From an uncultured Poribacteria bacterium (GTDB taxonomy: Bacteria; Poribacteria; WGA-4E; WGA-3G), in NCBI GenBank assembly GCA_951828385.1, contig OX639973.1, positions 5,199,200-5,263,199 on the forward strand: a stretch of DNA of 64,000 nt, in the 5' to 3' direction. A program made the position numbers and the translations under genes. The notes beneath the pieces are model-generated. The model had not been told where the DNA came from, did not search any database, and saw only the letters and a program-made list of their open reading frames with translations. Positions 18,335 through 27,647 of this stretch are shown here, one piece after another. Each line of letters opens with the position of its first letter. The first letter of the stretch is position 1.

Positions 18335-19987
18335 TTAATGATTAAGCGAAAATTCGGCTGAATTTAACAAGACCCAATAGAGGTCTTCATAAGCCAAGTC
18401 TTTGTTACGATAGAGGCTGCGTTCCATATAGCGTTGGAAATAGGTTTTCTCTTTCGCAGTTGGCAACCGAGACAAGACGTTAAGATAGATATACTCCAAG
18501 CGATCTGCCGGTGCGCGCCATTTTGCCAAGACGTAATTGACAAAGCTGCCGCGTTCGCCATGACTCGCGCTATCGTTCACCATACTCCCATTAATCATCA
18601 TGAGCGCTTGAGGCACAGTTCCATTGAAAGCCTCAATCTCTTCCATCTCGCCGTTATCGAGTAAAAAAAGAAATTTTTCGAGATGCTCACGTTTCTTTCC
18701 TTCAAGGTCGCGTAGCATGCCCATGCGGTCTTCACCACCTTGCCTATTATTCCCATTCATTTTCTCTTTCTGAAGCCGTTCAAACTCGGTCGCCTGTAGT
18801 AGCGAATAGAAAAACTGCTCAGCACTTAGAGGTTTCACATACGCATGTGAGTAATACTGTTCGTCGTCTTTATTACTCTTATTCGTTTCTGATGTCCGCT
18901 GGTAAGTTTCTGAATTAAGGATTGTCCGCATCAAGTGTTGTAAATCGTAATCGTGGATGACGAGATCTCCCGCGAGCCAGTCCAACAATTCGGCGTTAGT
19001 CGGGAGATTCTCTTCACCGAATCCGTCGATCGGTTCAACAAAGGCGCGCCCCATAAAATGTTTCCAGACGCGGTTTACGATTGCACGGCTAAAATAGGGG
19101 TTTGATTTATCGGTCATCCATTGTGCAAGTGCCTCGCGCCTTTTGGTAAGTGAACCTTTGTATTCTGTGCCACCTAAGAAGCGTGGGGCGACTTCCGCGT
19201 CCATTCTCTCCACCCACATAGCCTTTCTCGGTTCGTTGGTAATCAGAAAATTTTCCATCCGCTTCTCATTACCCGCCATATCCATCGTCTCGATGTATCC
19301 CTTCTGCTCACTCTCAATACCATTAAAAAAGGCGGCAATACCGTAGTAATCTTTTTGGCTCCAAACTTCAGTCTTATGATCGTGGCATTCGGCACACTGC
19401 ATAGGCAGCCCTAAAAATAGGCGCGAACTGTGTGAAGTTAGCACGGCAGGGGATCGCTCATAGCGCATGATATAGTTTCCGGCACCGTTGTCCTTTAACT
19501 CGCCGTCCGCAGCGATGAGCTCTTGAACGAACTGATTGTAGGGTATATTTTTCGTCAACGCGCCCTGTACCCAAGCTGCTAATCCGATGCGCCGATCGTC
19601 GTTATCACCACGCCTGCCGATTAACCAGTTCACCCACAACCGAGTCCAATAGTCAATATAAGGCTCGCTTCCTAACAATTGATCAATCTTTTTTTGGCGT
19701 TTGTTCGGAGAACCGTCCTTGAGAAAATCCAAGACCTCTTCAGGGGCGGGTATTTTTCCGGTCAGATCAAGATGGACACGCCGCAAAAACTCCGTATCTT
19801 CTGCTATCCTTGACGGTTGAATACCTTCTCTCTTAAGCACTGCGTTGATGTGCCGGTCAAGGTGTTTTGTGCTTGACGAGACCTGCCGTGTCGGCGTGAC
19901 GGCAACTTTGGTGCAATTCAGTGTCAAGAACGCAAAAGTGAGCAAGACGAGTGAAGAGTAAGCGGTAATTCCAAAGAATTTTTTCAT
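18335..19987 (-). CDS. DUF1549/DUF1553 secreted protein
   Basis: This 550-residue exported protein belongs to the PSCyt2/PSD1 type common in Planctomycetes and relatives. The N-terminal signal is hydrophobic with a possible lipoprotein cysteine (LTLNC at 21-25, an imperfect lipobox). DUF1549 spans about 40-240 and includes the motif CAECHDHKTEVW; DUF1553 follows (about 270-420, with NPYFSRAIVNRVWKHFMGR). These genes usually sit beside a DUF1501 gene, and none is in this window. The biochemical role is not established; a link to polysaccharide handling at the cell surface is often assumed. ATG 19987 follows TTGGAGG. Confidence 0.88.
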   Translation of the reverse strand: MKKFFGITAYSSLVLLTFAFLTLNCTKVAVTPTRQVSSSTKHLDRHINAVLKREGIQPSRIAEDTEFLRRVHLDLTGKIPAPEEVLDFLKDGSPNKRQKKIDQLLGSEPYIDYWTRLWVNWLIGRRGDNDDRRIGLAAWVQGALTKNIPYNQFVQELIAADGELKDNGAGNYIMRYERSPAVLTSHSSRLFLGLPMQCAECHDHKTEVWSQKDYYGIAAFFNGIESEQKGYIETMDMAGNEKRMENFLITNEPRKAMWVERMDAEVAPRFLGGTEYKGSLTKRREALAQWMTDKSNPYFSRAIVNRVWKHFMGRAFVEPIDGFGEENLPTNAELLDWLAGDLVIHDYDLQHLMRTILNSETYQRTSETNKSNKDDEQYYSHAYVKPLSAEQFFYSLLQATEFERLQKEKMNGNNRQGGEDRMGMLRDLEGKKREHLEKFLFLLDNGEMEEIEAFNGTVPQALMMINGSMVNDSASHGERGSFVNYVLAKWRAPADRLEYIYLNVLSRLPTAKEKTYFQRYMERSLYRNKDLAYEDLYWVLLNSAEFSLNH

Positions 19988-20087
19988 AGTAGATAACCTC
20001 CAAGAGACACAATTTGGGGCAATATGTTCTTAAAAGTCTAACCGATTGTTGGCAGCATTGTCAAGGAAAAGCGGAGGAAGATCGATA

Positions 20088-21140
20088 TTAATCCCATCGA
20101 ACGCCTGTCGGAATGATGCCGACATCCTCACCACGGCGCATCGCTTCAGCAGCATCAAGGATACTTGCCAAGTCGTGTTGTGGTTTATAGTCCAACAGCG
20201 TTTTGATTTTGCTTAAATCAAATTCAAAATAGAGGGATTGCGGGAGTTGGACATCAACAAAATCCATCTGGTAGCGTTCAGATAGGTATGGCATCACCTC
20301 TTCGTGTTTGAAAACGCCATTTCCGCCGAGCGTGAATTCTTCGCCGACAGCGGCATCTTTCTCAATACCTAAAACCAACCCTTGTACAATATCTCGGACA
20401 TCGGTAAAATGTTCTTTGAAGGGTCGTCCATCAAGGTTACGTTTAAGGATGAACTTTTCTTGTCCGTCCCAGAGACCTTTGACAGCCTCAGCAGTTTCTA
20501 ACTCAGCCGGATTATCGCCTTTATAATTCTTGTATCGGTTGTAAATATTACTAAAGACGAACTGTTTTGGCAAACCATCTTCATTGAGGAATTCGCTCGG
20601 CTCAATGACGGTCGTAAATCGGAAAACTGTCGAAGGTACACCGTATTGGTGGTGATAGGTCATGCACAATTCCTCGCCGATCCATTTCGTAAGGAAATAG
20701 GGCATGTGATGGTACTTGGCAACCATATCCTCGGTGATAGGTTCATCGAAAAGTCTACCTTTTTCAGTGAGTTCCCAGTAAATCGCTTCCGTACAGGCAT
20801 AGACGAGGCGGTGAATATTCGGGTTAAATTCACGGATACACTCCAAAATATTGAGTGTCCCCATGCCGTTGATTTCCAAGTACTGACGGTTATCAAAGGG
20901 ACCCCCAAAGGCAGCAGCAATATGATAGATGGCATCTACACCTTCAACGGCTTTTTTGACATCCTCGTATTCGCGCAGGTCGCCAAGGACGGTTTCAACG
21001 CGTTCCGTGCCGTCCCATTTTCCGACACGATTCACATCATCCGGATAAACAAAGCTGCGGATATCGTGTCCTTTTTCCAACAATTTTTTGACGAGGTTTG
21101 ATCCGATGCGACCTGTACCGCCAGTGACTAAAATTTTCAT
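20088..21140 (-). CDS. NAD-dependent epimerase/dehydratase (extended SDR)
   Basis: This is a 350-residue extended short-chain dehydrogenase. The Rossmann motif GGTGRIGSNLVKKL starts at residue 7, the conserved DVxxA-like region is VDAIYHIAA, and the active-site Y-x3-K is in PYFLTKWIGE, with the partner serine replaced by the ACTEAIYW context. It should act on a nucleotide sugar or similar substrate with NAD(P), but the product cannot be told. C-terminal residues form the usual substrate domain. The genes on either side are not obviously in one pathway with it. Confidence 0.88.
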   Translation of the reverse strand: MKILVTGGTGRIGSNLVKKLLEKGHDIRSFVYPDDVNRVGKWDGTERVETVLGDLREYEDVKKAVEGVDAIYHIAAAFGGPFDNRQYLEINGMGTLNILECIREFNPNIHRLVYACTEAIYWELTEKGRLFDEPITEDMVAKYHHMPYFLTKWIGEELCMTYHHQYGVPSTVFRFTTVIEPSEFLNEDGLPKQFVFSNIYNRYKNYKGDNPAELETAEAVKGLWDGQEKFILKRNLDGRPFKEHFTDVRDIVQGLVLGIEKDAAVGEEFTLGGNGVFKHEEVMPYLSERYQMDFVDVQLPQSLYFEFDLSKIKTLLDYKPQHDLASILDAAEAMRRGEDVGIIPTGVRWD

Positions 21141-21246
21141 TCATTTTTTCTCCCAAAAGCCAATAAGGAGTCATAGCACCCAAACCTAAAGGATTGGGCT
21201 TGTGCTTCATAGATAGCAGTGTTCCCGAAGGAGCGTCTCACTCCAT

Positions 21247-22023
21247 TTATTGCTTTTTCAGATTTGCCCACCGAGTTGTGAGTTTCCCAGCTGCTTCGAC
21301 AGCAGCAAATTCTTCAACATAGCTCAGCAAATTCTCCATAAAAAGCTTTGCCATGTCTTTCGTATGGTTATCGTTACCTGCGATATAGTATTTATCAGGG
21401 GCAATCGCCATCATCAGAAACTTACCTTTCCCGAATTCCGCTTCCATAATGGCAGGTTGTCCCAAACTTTCCATCAGCACGTCAAATCCTGTTTGAGAAG
21501 CGATGACTTCCCACACAGTAGGCCAGCCTTGATGTCCCCAGCCTTCAAACGTTTTCTCATTCATACGGTTTGGTGCGTTAAAGAGCGGATGGTCCGCGTC
21601 TAATATTTCAAAATCTGGACTATCACGGTCACTCCGAACACAACTCAATCCAGACGGCAACCAATCCACATTCGCTTCATTCTGATCAGCTTGGGTCGGT
21701 TCCCAGACGACACCACCATTTTCGACGAAATCCTGAATCGCTTTTGCATTCTTGTCGAGGCTTTGGTGCAATCCAGCATTGTTGGTCGTCATGCTACCGA
21801 TTAAGAAAATCCTATTTTCCGCTTTGAGGGGAAGCTCCCCACCTTCAAGTGCCTTTGTCAGATCATCGTACTCAACTTTGAATTCATCCAGGGTCTGACG
21901 CAACGCATCAACCTTTGTCCACTCGTCAGCAAAATCAACAACAGCAATTTTAGCAGCTTCTACAGCCATTACGCTCAAAACGAGGTTCAAAATACAGAAC
22001 CCCACAAACAAACGGTGAAACAT
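21247..22023 (-). CDS. secreted ThuA/GATase-like protein with shared C-terminal motif
   Basis: A protein of about 258 residues starts at ATG 22023 with the ribosome site AAGGAG; a longer frame to 22059 has no such signal. A signal peptide is clear (LFVGFCILNLVLSVMAVEA). The mature part has an alternating beta/alpha pattern (KIAVVDFADEW..., RIFLIGSM..., FVENGGVVWEPTQAD, GKGKFLMMAIAPDKYY) like class I glutamine-amidotransferase-like or ThuA domains, but I see no catalytic cysteine. It may bind carbohydrate. The C-terminus VEAAGKLTTRWANLKKQ matches the tag in the proteins at 14701 and 22204. Confidence 0.65.
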   Translation of the reverse strand: MFHRLFVGFCILNLVLSVMAVEAAKIAVVDFADEWTKVDALRQTLDEFKVEYDDLTKALEGGELPLKAENRIFLIGSMTTNNAGLHQSLDKNAKAIQDFVENGGVVWEPTQADQNEANVDWLPSGLSCVRSDRDSPDFEILDADHPLFNAPNRMNEKTFEGWGHQGWPTVWEVIASQTGFDVLMESLGQPAIMEAEFGKGKFLMMAIAPDKYYIAGNDNHTKDMAKLFMENLLSYVEEFAAVEAAGKLTTRWANLKKQ

Positions 22024-22203
22024 AAGTTTTTGATACTCCTTGTTATAGAGTTGATACACACCTACACGATCACACGAGCGTTCTGCCGATTTGATTGAAT
22101 AGAAAGAAAGAGTGTTGCACTTGAGGGATGTGCAGTACTCTTTGACGGTTATCTTTGCCGAATTGTAAGCGGTGCTGAGTCACTCACAATTTCGCAAACG
22201 GGT

Positions 22204-23058
22204 TTATTGCAAGGATTTTATCTCTGCCCATTTCACTGCTAATTTATCTCTTGGTTCTACAGCAAATGCAGTGCTGATGAGCTTTATATTATCTATTGCC
22301 CACCACCAATCATTCTGCGCATCAATGACCCCGAAACTGATAACCATCTCAGTGGCATTCGCGGGATTATCAATAGGGATTTCTAACGTTTCGTTTATCT
22401 GTTCGCCATCCTTTAGGTCTTCCTCATCCAAGTCGAGGGTAGGAATCGTAACAAGGGTATGCGCGCCTGCGTCAATACCGACGCTCTTGAAGAATAGGAT
22501 GCGTTCTTCCTTACCGCCGTCGAAACTTACTGTTATCTCGCCGTTTTGCGTATCTTCAGGCCGCCAACTTGAATCTAACGTTAAGACGAGCGACTTTGCT
22601 GCTGCACCCTTGACTTTAATGGGTGGCGTAATTAAGTGGCCATTCCAACGACTCAACGCGTCAGGGTCGCCATTTCCGTCCCAATCGTCCCACTCATCCG
22701 GATCAGAAACGGCTCCGTTACCTATGCCTTTGCCGTCATTGTGTACGCCTGTGAACTCACTACGCCGTTGGTCTTCTGCTGCACGTGTCCACCACTCAAG
22801 GTCAACAATCGCCCAGGTTCTCCACTCAGGCATCCCGAGGTCTTTCGGGTTCTCGTTTGTAATTTCCCACCCCTCAGGCGGTGTACCTGACCAGACTTTA
22901 TTATCTTTAACCGCTTCCATTATACTGTCTTCGAGTGTTACATCCTCAAAATCTTCTTCAAAGAGAACAGTATCAGCTGCCCACACCAGTGGTGTTGAAA
23001 GACAAAGGGTCGTTATAAGGAACGCACGTCCAACGACTCCCATAATGCTGCTATTCAT
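22204..23058 (-). CDS. secreted jelly-roll protein with shared C-terminal motif
   Basis: A protein of about 284 residues. ATG 23058 follows the strong site AGGAGGGTAATC and is preferred to an upstream ATG at 23082. It has a signal peptide ending PLVWAAD. The mature protein starts LFEEDFEDV and is rich in aspartate and tryptophan, with a repeating beta pattern typical of MAM or carbohydrate-binding jelly rolls (IDAQNDWWWAIDNIKLIS near the end). The last residues VEPRDKLAVKWAEIKSLQ match the shared C-terminal motif. A long open frame on the opposite strand (22172-23086) is a shadow of this gene. Confidence 0.7.
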   Translation of the reverse strand: MNSSIMGVVGRAFLITTLCLSTPLVWAADTVLFEEDFEDVTLEDSIMEAVKDNKVWSGTPPEGWEITNENPKDLGMPEWRTWAIVDLEWWTRAAEDQRRSEFTGVHNDGKGIGNGAVSDPDEWDDWDGNGDPDALSRWNGHLITPPIKVKGAAAKSLVLTLDSSWRPEDTQNGEITVSFDGGKEERILFFKSVGIDAGAHTLVTIPTLDLDEEDLKDGEQINETLEIPIDNPANATEMVISFGVIDAQNDWWWAIDNIKLISTAFAVEPRDKLAVKWAEIKSLQ

Positions 23059-23150
23059 GATTACCCTCCTATTGGGTATCAATTAAGTTAGCGAGATTAG
23101 TTTTTCCCGACATCGCGAATCCAGATCATCTCTATTGTTAAAATTAAAGA

Positions 23151-24779
23151 CTAAAAAGTAACAGCGTATCCATCAGTTCTGGGGTCGGAACCTCCAATCA
23201 GCGCGCCAGATTCCGGATGAACCATTATCATCTGTGCACTTCCGGGACCGCCCCAGTCCCCAACGATTTGGAGTTCGTGTCCCCTCTCTGCTAATCCGTT
23301 CTTGGTATCCGAAGGGAACCGGTTTTCTAACTGTAGGTCATTCGAGCAAGTGTGTGGAATCGTGGATTCCATCGGGTTTTGTAAACTGCGCCAACGCGGT
23401 GCAGAAACCGCTTCTTGCGGTGTCATTCCGAAATCGAGGATATGGGTAACGAGTTGTAAATTCGTCTGAACCTGTGTATCCGCGCCGGGTGTACCACAGG
23501 TTAAGAACGGTTGACCGTCTCTCGTGACGATAACAGGATTCATGGTGTGTCGGACGCGTTTGCCCGGCATTAAGCAGTTAGGATGTCCCTCCTCCAAATG
23601 CCAATAGGTCATGCGATTGTTCAAAAGGACACCTGTATCTCCCGCAATCAGACTGGAACCGAACCCGGATTGGATACTCTGTAACACACAGACGAGGTTC
23701 CCCGCGCGATCCGCGGTGCAGAAACAGGTCGTATCTTCGTGCGCTTCTGGACCACCAGCAGGCACATCAAACGCGGCTTTCTCCAAGTCAATTCGTTCGG
23801 CTTGTTCGGCGGCGTAGGATTTAGATAACATCCCATCCAATGGAACATCCACCCAATCTGGGTCTGCCATATATTTTTCACGGTCGGCAAAGGCGAGTTT
23901 TTTCGCTTCAACCATCAGATGCACACTTTCGGCGGTATTGCATCCTGAAGCTTGCAAATCAAACAGTTCAACCATATTCAATTCTTGAAGTAAGATGTGC
24001 CCACTTGAATTAGGGGGCATCTCATAGACTTCGTACCCGCGGTAATTGACATGTATGGGATCCGCCCAGTGTGCGTGGTAATCAGCGAGGTCTTCGGCAG
24101 TTAGGAGTCCATCGTAGGCGCGACTGAATTCGCCAATAGTTTTGGCAATCTCACCTTTATAGAACACGTCTCTGCCATCTTTCGCGATCTTTCGGAATGT
24201 AGTACCAAGGTTGGGATTTGCGAGAAGTTGACCCGCGGGGATCGGTTCGCCGTCATTTGTGAAGACAGCGCGGCTGTCTGGTTCGGCAGCGAAGCGTGCG
24301 TTTTCGCCTTTAAGACCCCCGGCGAGTCGATGGCTGACAGGGAAACCGTCCTCACACAGCGAAATAACAGGCGCGAAAACGTCCTCTAACTTGAGCGCCC
24401 CATAGCGTTCATGTGCAAGGAGCCACCCGTCAAGGAGACCCGGCACAGAAACACTTCGCATCCCTTTCATCGGGATTCCACCATCTTTGAGATAGGTTTC
24501 GCGAGTCGCGGCGCGCGGCGCAGGTCCAGTAGCATTCACAGCTGCAACCTGCCCGGTTTCTGCCCAATAGATGAGAATAAACCCGTCGCCGCCGATGCCA
24601 GAGCCAGCGGGTTCGACTACGCCTAACGCTGCAGCAGTCGCGATGGCAGCATCAACAGCGTTGCCGCCTGCCATCATTGTCTGAATACCCGCCTGTGAGG
24701 CGAGTACGTGTCCGGATGTAACCATCCCGTTCCTACCCATCACAGACGGACGGAACGCTGAGCCGTGTGGAGATTGCAT
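23151..24779 (-). CDS. gamma-glutamyltransferase-like hydrolase
   Basis: A 542-residue protein of the gamma-glutamyltranspeptidase family (N-terminal nucleophile hydrolase). The N-terminal part has SGIGGDGFILIYW and GGNAVDAAIATAAALGVVEP, typical of the family. The autoprocessing site that makes the catalytic threonine is in HEDTTCFCTADRAGN (about residue 345), and the later GFGSSLI matches the conserved substrate region. It would hydrolyse or transfer gamma-glutamyl groups from glutathione-like substrates. No signal peptide is visible, so a cytoplasmic location is likely, unlike many bacterial homologues. ATG 24779 follows AAGGAAAG. Confidence 0.93.
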   Translation of the reverse strand: MQSPHGSAFRPSVMGRNGMVTSGHVLASQAGIQTMMAGGNAVDAAIATAAALGVVEPAGSGIGGDGFILIYWAETGQVAAVNATGPAPRAATRETYLKDGGIPMKGMRSVSVPGLLDGWLLAHERYGALKLEDVFAPVISLCEDGFPVSHRLAGGLKGENARFAAEPDSRAVFTNDGEPIPAGQLLANPNLGTTFRKIAKDGRDVFYKGEIAKTIGEFSRAYDGLLTAEDLADYHAHWADPIHVNYRGYEVYEMPPNSSGHILLQELNMVELFDLQASGCNTAESVHLMVEAKKLAFADREKYMADPDWVDVPLDGMLSKSYAAEQAERIDLEKAAFDVPAGGPEAHEDTTCFCTADRAGNLVCVLQSIQSGFGSSLIAGDTGVLLNNRMTYWHLEEGHPNCLMPGKRVRHTMNPVIVTRDGQPFLTCGTPGADTQVQTNLQLVTHILDFGMTPQEAVSAPRWRSLQNPMESTIPHTCSNDLQLENRFPSDTKNGLAERGHELQIVGDWGGPGSAQMIMVHPESGALIGGSDPRTDGYAVTF

Positions 24780-24825
24780 ATTTTTAACTTTCCTTGCGGT
24801 TCATTCAGGTGGATTTGACCTTTGA

Positions 24826-25893
24826 TTAAGCAAGCATCTTCTTGGCAAACGCCTCAACATCAACGCGTTCGTGTGTTCTCGCGGATTCGTTACAGGCTTC
24901 CATCAGTATCCATGTACCGAGGGTCGTGTCCTGCATCCAGTCTCGATCCCTGCCGTTGGCAATCGCCTGTGCAAAAGCATCAAATTGGAGTCGATCATCT
25001 TCTATGAGTCCTGCGTGTAAATCTTGAAGCACTAAATCTTCAACGTTTTTGCCGAGTTGGAAAAATTGCAGATGCCCTCCGTCTCGTCGGAGATCACCAT
25101 CTTCGCCGTGAAAGCTCCAACTTCCGCTCCAACCGAAGGGGCCGGTATGTCCTGCGCGCGTTCCAGTGTAAGAGAAAGGCGCGCCGTTTGCGTATTCCAT
25201 GAGTGCATTACCACCTGCTGTCCCCCAAGCCTCAATTTGCCCAAGTTCCGGGTCACGGCGGTTGTGGACATGTGCGGTGACATATTTCGGGAGCCCCTTT
25301 GCAGCAACAAGTTGGTCAAGTTGATGGCTGCAGCCTGCATGGAAAAAGAGCCCATCCACATAAGCATCAGGTTGTCGGGAATCGGGACCGGTGTGCAAAT
25401 TTTGTCGGATCCAGAAGCGACACTCCCCGGCTAACATTTCACCAATACCACCATCTTCGCGCAGCCATTCCCGCATTTTCGCGGCGGCGGGGTTCCAGCG
25501 TTTGTTCTGCCCTTGGACAAGCATTAAGCCCGGATTCGCTTTATGGGCACGAATAATGTCCTGGAATTCTGCCTGTGTTGTTGCAATGGGCTTGACACAG
25601 AGCGTATGCATACCGAGGTTCAGGCTTTCGACGATTAACTTGGCGTGAACGGTTGTTGAGGCATAGATAAGACATGCCTGGGCATCGTGTTTCTCTTTTG
25701 CTTCGGTTACGGTCGTGTAGATACGTTCTGTTAAACCTTCAGGTGCCCCATTTATTGACGACACCCCCTCCCGTGCGGCTTCAAGGTTGATGTCCACACA
25801 CGCGACGGGCTCTAACCCGCGCGAATTGACCTGTGCTTGTAAGCGACCGTGCGCGAAATGGGTACATCCCACATGAATAGTTGGGATAGGCAT
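24826..25893 (-). CDS. Gfo/Idh/MocA family oxidoreductase
   Basis: A 355-residue predicted NAD(P)-dependent sugar or inositol dehydrogenase-like protein. It has the N-terminal Rossmann domain (PTIHVGCTHFAHGRL..., VACVDI), the conserved CVKPIATT in place of the usual EKP motif (about 98-105), and the C-terminal alpha/beta domain with FFHAGCSHQLDQL. The usual GxGxxG is altered (VGCTHFAHG), so cofactor binding may differ. It sits directly downstream (101 bases) of the DUF6807 gene on the same strand, an association that suggests sugar or polyol breakdown. ATG 25893 follows CGGAGATTC. Confidence 0.85.
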   Translation of the reverse strand: MPIPTIHVGCTHFAHGRLQAQVNSRGLEPVACVDINLEAAREGVSSINGAPEGLTERIYTTVTEAKEKHDAQACLIYASTTVHAKLIVESLNLGMHTLCVKPIATTQAEFQDIIRAHKANPGLMLVQGQNKRWNPAAAKMREWLREDGGIGEMLAGECRFWIRQNLHTGPDSRQPDAYVDGLFFHAGCSHQLDQLVAAKGLPKYVTAHVHNRRDPELGQIEAWGTAGGNALMEYANGAPFSYTGTRAGHTGPFGWSGSWSFHGEDGDLRRDGGHLQFFQLGKNVEDLVLQDLHAGLIEDDRLQFDAFAQAIANGRDRDWMQDTTLGTWILMEACNESARTHERVDVEAFAKKMLA

Positions 25894-25993
25894 TTATGAA
25901 TCTCCGTGTATTCGCTATCAGCGGACGGGTTATCGGAAACCTTCGGCGTTTTCTTTCTGACTGCTGACAGCCATCTTGGTATAAGTTTCGCGG

Positions 25994-27160
25994 TCAGGAC
26001 ACCTCAACGGCAGGCGGATTGATGAAATCGTGGTATTTCTGTCCGACCTTTCCAACAGCGGCATCGCCTGCGTGGATCAGTACCCGGAACCGGAAATGCA
26101 TCGCTTCACCCTGTTTGAGTGTATAGGAACCATCCTTAGCAGGGTCTTTTTCAAAAGTGCCACCGCCGAAGATATTGCTTCCCATTAACCCGTAGTTACG
26201 CACATGCCAATACGTCGGATAGCGTGGGTTAACAATATGATCGAACACAGCAATACCGACAGGTGTGCCGTCAACAACGCCGGAATAATCACACCAGTTC
26301 GCACGTTTGCCCCAAGTTTCCGCCTCATTGATGCCGCCAAACGCGTTCTCTATTTTTCCACCATCTGAAGCGTTCATTGACGGATGGACACGAATCGACA
26401 TGATGCCGCCTTCTTTGGTATCGCCGAAATGAACATCCCCAGCCGAAGCAATGAAACTGAGATCTAAGTCGATCAACGCAGCAGCCTCAGATAGGTTATA
26501 GATTCGGAAATTCTGTTTATCCGTCATCAAGACATCACCGGCTTGTGTCTCCCAGTTATTATGTGTATAAATCCTGCCGACGACAGCACCGCCTTGCTTT
26601 TGTGTAAAGCCTTGATGCACGACTCTTCCAGAATTGCTCCCTTCACCCCATAAATCAACGTCATTAACTTCGCCGTATGCGACGTAGAGTGAACGGTGAT
26701 GCACATGATCCTTCGATATCTCGCTGGTTTCACCGCGTGTCACTTCGCATCCATTAGGACCGAGGACAGGAAAGAAGTAGGGACGATACTGCCCCTTGTT
26801 GTTAGAAGTCGCATAACGGAATGTTGTAAAGGGGCGATCATTGAGTGTGACGGCGATGGTCTCGGCTTCTTCATTTAGCTGAACGCCGGATTCGCCAGAA
26901 ACGCTTCCCTCTGCGAGGGTATAGGTACGCGACTCACCGGCGGCGAGTCCATCAAGTATCCAGTTTACAGTCGTAGTGCCGTCCTCGTTGGCGAAGCATT
27001 GTGCTGGAATGGTGCTATTAGATGCCACATCTGTTAAAGTAACAGCCTGATCATGAAGTTGGCTCACCCCGGGATGGTCAACGCTGACACTAACGGGGCA
27101 TCCATCTCGATCGTGGAAACCGGCGTTGACAGTAAACGTGGGAAGGTTCTGATTTGCCAT
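25994..27160 (-). CDS. DUF6807 (PmoA-like) protein
   Basis: A protein of about 388 residues. The ATG at 27160 (MANQNLPTF) follows GGAAAAGGAAATTT; the longer frame to 27352 overlaps the STAS gene and is not credible. The core has the DUF6807 pattern: TTFRYATSNNKGQYRPYFFP, DHVHHRSLYVAYGEVNDVDL, then FTQKQGGAVVGRI and late HFRFRVLIHAGDA. Despite the database name PmoA it is not a methane monooxygenase subunit; family members accompany sugar catabolic genes in planctomycete-like bacteria. Function is unknown. The Gfo/Idh/MocA gene lies just downstream. Confidence 0.82.
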   Translation of the reverse strand: MANQNLPTFTVNAGFHDRDGCPVSVSVDHPGVSQLHDQAVTLTDVASNSTIPAQCFANEDGTTTVNWILDGLAAGESRTYTLAEGSVSGESGVQLNEEAETIAVTLNDRPFTTFRYATSNNKGQYRPYFFPVLGPNGCEVTRGETSEISKDHVHHRSLYVAYGEVNDVDLWGEGSNSGRVVHQGFTQKQGGAVVGRIYTHNNWETQAGDVLMTDKQNFRIYNLSEAAALIDLDLSFIASAGDVHFGDTKEGGIMSIRVHPSMNASDGGKIENAFGGINEAETWGKRANWCDYSGVVDGTPVGIAVFDHIVNPRYPTYWHVRNYGLMGSNIFGGGTFEKDPAKDGSYTLKQGEAMHFRFRVLIHAGDAAVGKVGQKYHDFINPPAVEVS

Positions 27161-27293
27161 AAATTTCCTTTTCCGTATCTGGGTTTCCTCTCGGAAATTT
27201 TCGTAGGAGTGAAAGGTGTGATTCCTGATGTATTGGAGCCATTTAGTTTTACAACTATAAACTACAGTCGCATAAATGGCTCTCCTGTTTCTA

Positions 27294-27647
27294 TTAAGTC
27301 TCCTCAGAGGTAAGCGCGAGGATCCCTTCCTCTTCACTATTGTAAGTCTCAAAGACAGTCATTAAGCGGCCGAGGATCAGCAGGTTGCGGATATGCGCGC
27401 CGGCATTGACGAGGGCTGTGCGTCCACCTTTACGAGAGACAGTCACGTTCACGGAGACAAGCGTACCGAGTCCGCTACTGTCCATACGCGTGACATTTTC
27501 AAGGTTAAAGATGACCTTCGGAGAATCAAAATGCTCCTCAAGTTCCTCATTAATCTGCTCCCGAATTTCAGCGTTTGCAGCACCAATCATGCGTCCGGTG
27601 GGTCGAATAACGATGACCCCTTCTCTTTGACGTATTTCTGCTAACAT
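27294..27647 (-). CDS. STAS-domain anti-sigma-factor antagonist
   Basis: A 117-residue single-domain protein of the SpoIIAA/RsbV type. The phosphorylation site is in RMDSSGLGTLVS (serine near residue 61). It would bind an anti-sigma kinase and release a sigma factor when unphosphorylated. No kinase or phosphatase partner is adjacent; the downstream gene (DUF6807) is unrelated, so the cognate partner is elsewhere. ATG 27647 follows AAAGGAAAATAG. Confidence 0.9.
   Translation of the reverse strand: MLAEIRQREGVIVIRPTGRMIGAANAEIREQINEELEEHFDSPKVIFNLENVTRMDSSGLGTLVSVNVTVSRKGGRTALVNAGAHIRNLLILGRLMTVFETYNSEEEGILALTSEET

Noticed and set aside
22172-23086. A 304-residue open frame on the plus strand opposite the secreted jelly-roll gene
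   Set aside because: It is serine-rich low-complexity sequence with no signal or domain, and the minus-strand frame has a signal peptide, a strong ribosome site and the shared C-terminal motif.
27161-27352. Longer start for the DUF6807 gene
   Set aside because: It would overlap the STAS gene, and a good ribosome site precedes the ATG at 27160.
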